DNA of 64,000 bases from contig NZ_CACSJO010000007.1 of NCBI RefSeq assembly GCF_902706195.1, positions 62,001-126,000 on the forward strand. The letters are read 5' to 3'. Both the position numbers and the translations under genes were made by a program. Shown piece by piece: positions 61,812 to 64,000 of this stretch. Position 1 is the first letter of the stretch, and every line of letters begins with the position of its first letter. Source of the DNA: Novosphingobium sp. 18050. Its GTDB lineage: Bacteria > Pseudomonadota > Alphaproteobacteria > Sphingomonadales > Sphingomonadaceae. The notes beneath the pieces are model-generated. The model did no database searches and was not told the origin of the DNA. It saw only the letters and a list, made by a program, of their open reading frames with translations.

Positions 61812-63115
61812 CCCCTTCGCCGAACGAGGCCCTGTATGAGCTGTGCGGCTTCGCGAGGGTGGCATGCGAAGCTGATCTGGTCATGGCGCTGGAGGTCGAT
61901 GATGCTGGCCGCGCCTCCCCTGTCGCCTCTTCTCCGCCTCATGACTTCAGCAGTTTCAATCTTACGCGAAGCGGCCTGTTCGATATCGAGTGGTCCGCCA
62001 TCCCTGACGCTGCAAACAAGTATCGGCTTCCCACGGCTGTGGTCCATGCTTTGCCTGAAATGCCGACGAGCCTCTTGTTCGTGCCGGCGCCGGTCGAGCA
62101 TGCGCCCCGGAGCGGCTTACTGCTCTTGTGGACGCGGGCGCCCTCTCCTGCACCTCTGATCGAGCACGTGCGGCTGCTGGCCAGCAGTGTCGCCAGCACC
62201 CTCGCCGCTCGGCGCGAAGCGGTGAGGCAAGTCGCCATGCGCGACCAGTTCAACGATCTCCTGGAAAGCGTCCCGTCGGGCATCGTCCTGTTCGACGGCG
62301 ACGGACAAAGCGCCATGATCAACGAGCGTGCGGCCGCACTGCTCGCATGTCGACCGGGATCTCACCGCTCCAGTGAGCTAGCCGCTCCCATGCGCGCGCT
62401 GCGGGAACGCTGCGCCAATCATGCCGAACTGGAGACCGCTTATGCGGCGCAGGTTGGCAATGTTCACTATGCTGCCACTCAGCACTGGGTTCTTGGCGAG
62501 AGGACATACGAAGTAGACACCCATCCCGTGAGCGGCGACGGGCAGCATGGGCGGATCTGGCTGTTCACCGATGTCACCGCAGAGCTGCGGATCGCGGCCA
62601 AACTGCGGGGTCTGGCCCAGTCGGATCCGTTGACCGGGTTGCCGAACCGGCGTCACTTCGAGGAGCAAGCGGCGCAAATCCTGACGGCCGCAGTGGCCGC
62701 TGAACACACTGTTGCCCTGTTGATGGTGGATGTGGACCACTTCAAGCAGATCAACGACACCCATGGCCATCCGGTGGGTGACGCGGTGCTGAAGGCAGTG
62801 GCAGGACGATGCAGCGATGTCCTGCGCGACGGGGATCTCTTCGCCAGGTTCGGAGGCGAAGAATTTATTGGTCTGCTGACCATCACCACGGAGCATGAAG
62901 CGGCCGTGATTGCCGAGCGATTGCGGAACGCAATCGCCTACACGCCGGTGCTGATCGGCCAGCTCGCCATCACGGTGTCCGTAAGTGTCGGCGCGGCTAC
63001 AACGAGAATGATGAGCGCAACTAGCGGCGAAGTCCTGGAAAGCCTTATAGAGAGCGCCGACGCCGCCCTGTACCGCGCAAAGCAAAACGGAAGAAATCGC
63101 GTCACCATCGCCTAG
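61808..63115 (+). CDS. GAF-like/PAS-GGDEF diguanylate cyclase paired with the RsbQ-like hydrolase
   Basis: The product is 435 residues from GTG 61808, in a GTGA overlap with the hydrolase stop. Residues about 1-140 are a GAF-like region, 145-260 a PAS domain (FNDLLESVPSGIVLFDGDGQ), followed by a GGDEF domain from about 270: DPLTGLPNRRHFEE, VDVDHFKQINDTHGHPVGD and GGEEF at 349-353. An RxxD inhibition site (R340-D-G-D343) sits exactly five residues upstream, so the enzyme is likely active and product-inhibited. The PAS domain probably receives the product of the hydrolase and sets c-di-GMP output. Confidence 0.92.
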   Translation: MTPSPNEALYELCGFARVACEADLVMALEVDDAGRASPVASSPPHDFSSFNLTRSGLFDIEWSAIPDAANKYRLPTAVVHALPEMPTSLLFVPAPVEHAPRSGLLLLWTRAPSPAPLIEHVRLLASSVASTLAARREAVRQVAMRDQFNDLLESVPSGIVLFDGDGQSAMINERAAALLACRPGSHRSSELAAPMRALRERCANHAELETAYAAQVGNVHYAATQHWVLGERTYEVDTHPVSGDGQHGRIWLFTDVTAELRIAAKLRGLAQSDPLTGLPNRRHFEEQAAQILTAAVAAEHTVALLMVDVDHFKQINDTHGHPVGDAVLKAVAGRCSDVLRDGDLFARFGGEEFIGLLTITTEHEAAVIAERLRNAIAYTPVLIGQLAITVSVSVGAATTRMMSATSGEVLESLIESADAALYRAKQNGRNRVTIA

Positions 63116-63254
63116 CGGGCGCCAAACGGCACAAAGTTCGACAGCTGCAGTTGCATCGGAGGCAGCCGGCCGTGCGTCACACGCGCTTGCGTTGCACGGC
63201 GGTGGTCGGCAGGAAAACGGGGCCTTTCAGGCATCCTCTCCCAAAACTTTTCAT

Positions 63255-63282
63255 AGCCGGCCCATGTGGCCGGCTTTTTTTT
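63255..63282 (+). terminator. Rho-independent terminator after the RsbQ-GGDEF unit
   Basis: An 8-bp stem (AGCCGGCC at 63255-63262, GGCCGGCT at 63268-63275, 5-base loop) followed by eight T residues, 140 bases after the GGDEF stop. Confidence 0.85.
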
Positions 63283-63351
63283 GGTCCGCCAAGCGCCATT
63301 GTGAATGGCGACATCGTGACATCGCGGACGTGACGTCGAACAGGGAGATTT

Positions 63352-63528
63352 ATGGAAATGAACGAGACGCTAACCGGCACTGTTTTGCACGTAATCGAAC
63401 GAACACCACATTGGGTGCGGCACGATCTGGAATCCAAAGACGCGGCAATTCGGGTCCGCGCAGAAGAAACCCTTGCCGCAATGATCGCCGCCGCGCTCGA
63501 CGAGGTTAATGCGCCTCAGGCGAGCTGA
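63352..63528 (+). CDS. Small unrecognised protein (58 residues)
   Basis: ATG 63352 has CAGGGAG 5 bases upstream and opens a 58-residue frame: MEMNETLTGTVLHVIERT, then HWVRHDLESKDAAIRVRA and a helical Ala-rich C-terminus (EETLAAMIAAALDEV). It has the look of small helical proteins common in sphingomonad genomes (DUF-type, possibly DUF6771), with no known function. It lies just after the terminator and has no clear partner. Confidence 0.6.
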   Translation: MEMNETLTGTVLHVIERTPHWVRHDLESKDAAIRVRAEETLAAMIAAALDEVNAPQAS

Positions 63529-63815
63529 TCGTCTGATCGGCCCTTCTGCCGAAAGGTACCTTGGACACTAGGCGCGTCGTTGCCGGCGCCGCAGGCACGC
63601 GCAACTCAGCTCGAGCGTCGCGGATACCCCGTAATCCTCCCCGCAAGCGATAGCTCATGACTCCCGGGCCGACAGTGCCTTGCTGACAAAGTCGAGACCC
63701 TATCGCAGCCGGCGGGATCGACGGTGCCGCCGAAGGGTCACGAGCTCGTGGAAAGGCCGAAATCGCCGTTGGTCGTCGATGGGGCAATCACTACGTCAGT
63801 CAACTCTCGTCCGTC
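63529..63815. other. Intergenic stretch between two converging genes
   Basis: About 290 bases with only unsupported short frames; I see no repeats. It lies between the small protein and the GH130-like gene. Confidence 0.35.
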
Positions 63816-64000
63816 TCACGGCGCAAACCTGCTCTTCGGTATATGCGTAATGCGACAGGCAAGATCGGCTTCGCCGGAGGCGACGACATAGTGATCTCCC
63901 CCGTCCGCGATCCCCGTGGTGAAGACGACATCACGAACATACATCTGATGTTCGAGCGGCCGGGTCAGCTCGGCGTTTGCCTCAAGCAGCGGGACATGAC
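63816..64000 (-). CDS. Glycosidase-family protein, GH130-like, C-terminal fragment
   Basis: On the minus strand from the window edge to TGA at 63818-63816, about 61 residues can be read, ending MYVRDVVFTTGIADGG, HYVVASGEADLACRITHIP, KSRFAP. The pattern VVFTTGI followed by YVVASGEADLACRITH resembles the C-terminal end of glycoside hydrolase family 130 proteins (mannosyl-glucan phosphorylases and relatives). The body of the gene lies outside the window, so substrate and completeness are unknown. Confidence 0.65.
   Translation of the reverse strand, partial: HVPLLEANAELTRPLEHQMYVRDVVFTTGIADGGDHYVVASGEADLACRITHIPKSRFAP

Noticed and set aside
1..64000. CRISPR array, tRNA, rRNA or insertion sequence
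   Set aside because: No regular repeats with spacers, no cloverleaf or ribosomal RNA signature, and no transposase with terminal repeats was found by reading both strands.

Overview
The window looks like a large conjugative replicon, or a region next to an integrated one, from an alphaproteobacterium of the order Sphingomonadales (Novosphingobium/Sphingobium type). The evidence is the high GC content, an F-type transfer operon in the order seen on sphingomonad plasmids (traA-L-E-K-B-dsbC-V-C), an UrcA-family protein, a Ros/MucR-type regulator, and five SusC-unrelated TonB-dependent receptors within 38 kb, each beside catabolic genes. No rRNA, tRNA, CRISPR array or intact insertion sequence was seen.

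Layout. 1-6.0 kb (minus): start of an F-type type IV secretion operon, pilin first, running off the left edge inside traC. 6.4-8.7 kb: small unrecognised genes and a VirB1-like lytic transglycosylase. 9.0-16.7 kb: housekeeping and stress genes: UrcA, a LigD-ExoIII repair pair, DUF3606, a GNAT enzyme resembling AAC(6'), HU, a cupin, a frameshifted Tat-exported protein and an unknown exported protein. 17.1-22.9 kb: arylsulfatase and a TonB receptor broken by one base, with a divergent TetR regulator and a perfect 19-bp palindrome between them. 23.4-31.5 kb (minus): an apparent long transcription unit of TonB receptor, MDR oxidoreductase, crotonase, a duplicated SnoaL-SDR pair and a third SDR, ending at a strong terminator. 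31.7-38.6 kb (plus): AraC regulator, MaoC-like hydratase, acyl-CoA synthetase and TonB receptor, ending at a terminator. 38.7-53.1 kb: secreted PKD-domain hydrolase-like protein, two sulfotransferases, two TIM-barrel isomerases, GntR regulator, MFS transporter, four oxidoreductases, a tandem CMD protein and an alkyl-sulfatase-like metallo-hydrolase. 53.7-59.1 kb: FadR-type regulator, TonB receptor, type III CoA-transferase. 59.6-63.5 kb: a MucR-like protein with a long basic tail, an RsbQ-like hydrolase translationally coupled to a PAS-GGDEF protein, and a 58-residue protein. The right edge cuts the end of a GH130-like gene.

How it fits together. The middle 36 kb reads as several uptake-and-degradation units for hydrophobic carboxylic substrates that become CoA thioesters: receptors import, SDR/MDR enzymes oxidise, AMP-ligase and CoA-transferase activate, and MaoC/crotonase enzymes act on the thioesters. 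Sulfate chemistry recurs (one arylsulfatase, one alkyl-sulfatase-like protein, two sulfotransferases). The actual substrate cannot be read from the sequence. Repeated near-palindromic motifs of the form GTATCCTYTATA upstream of the sulfotransferase, isomerase, MFS, SDR and regulator genes suggest these separate units form a regulon under the two GntR-type repressors. The most unusual items are the RsbQ-PAS-GGDEF pair, the MucR homologue without zinc ligands but with an H1-like tail, the duplicated SDRs that both have Phe in place of the catalytic Tyr, and the shared operator-like motif.
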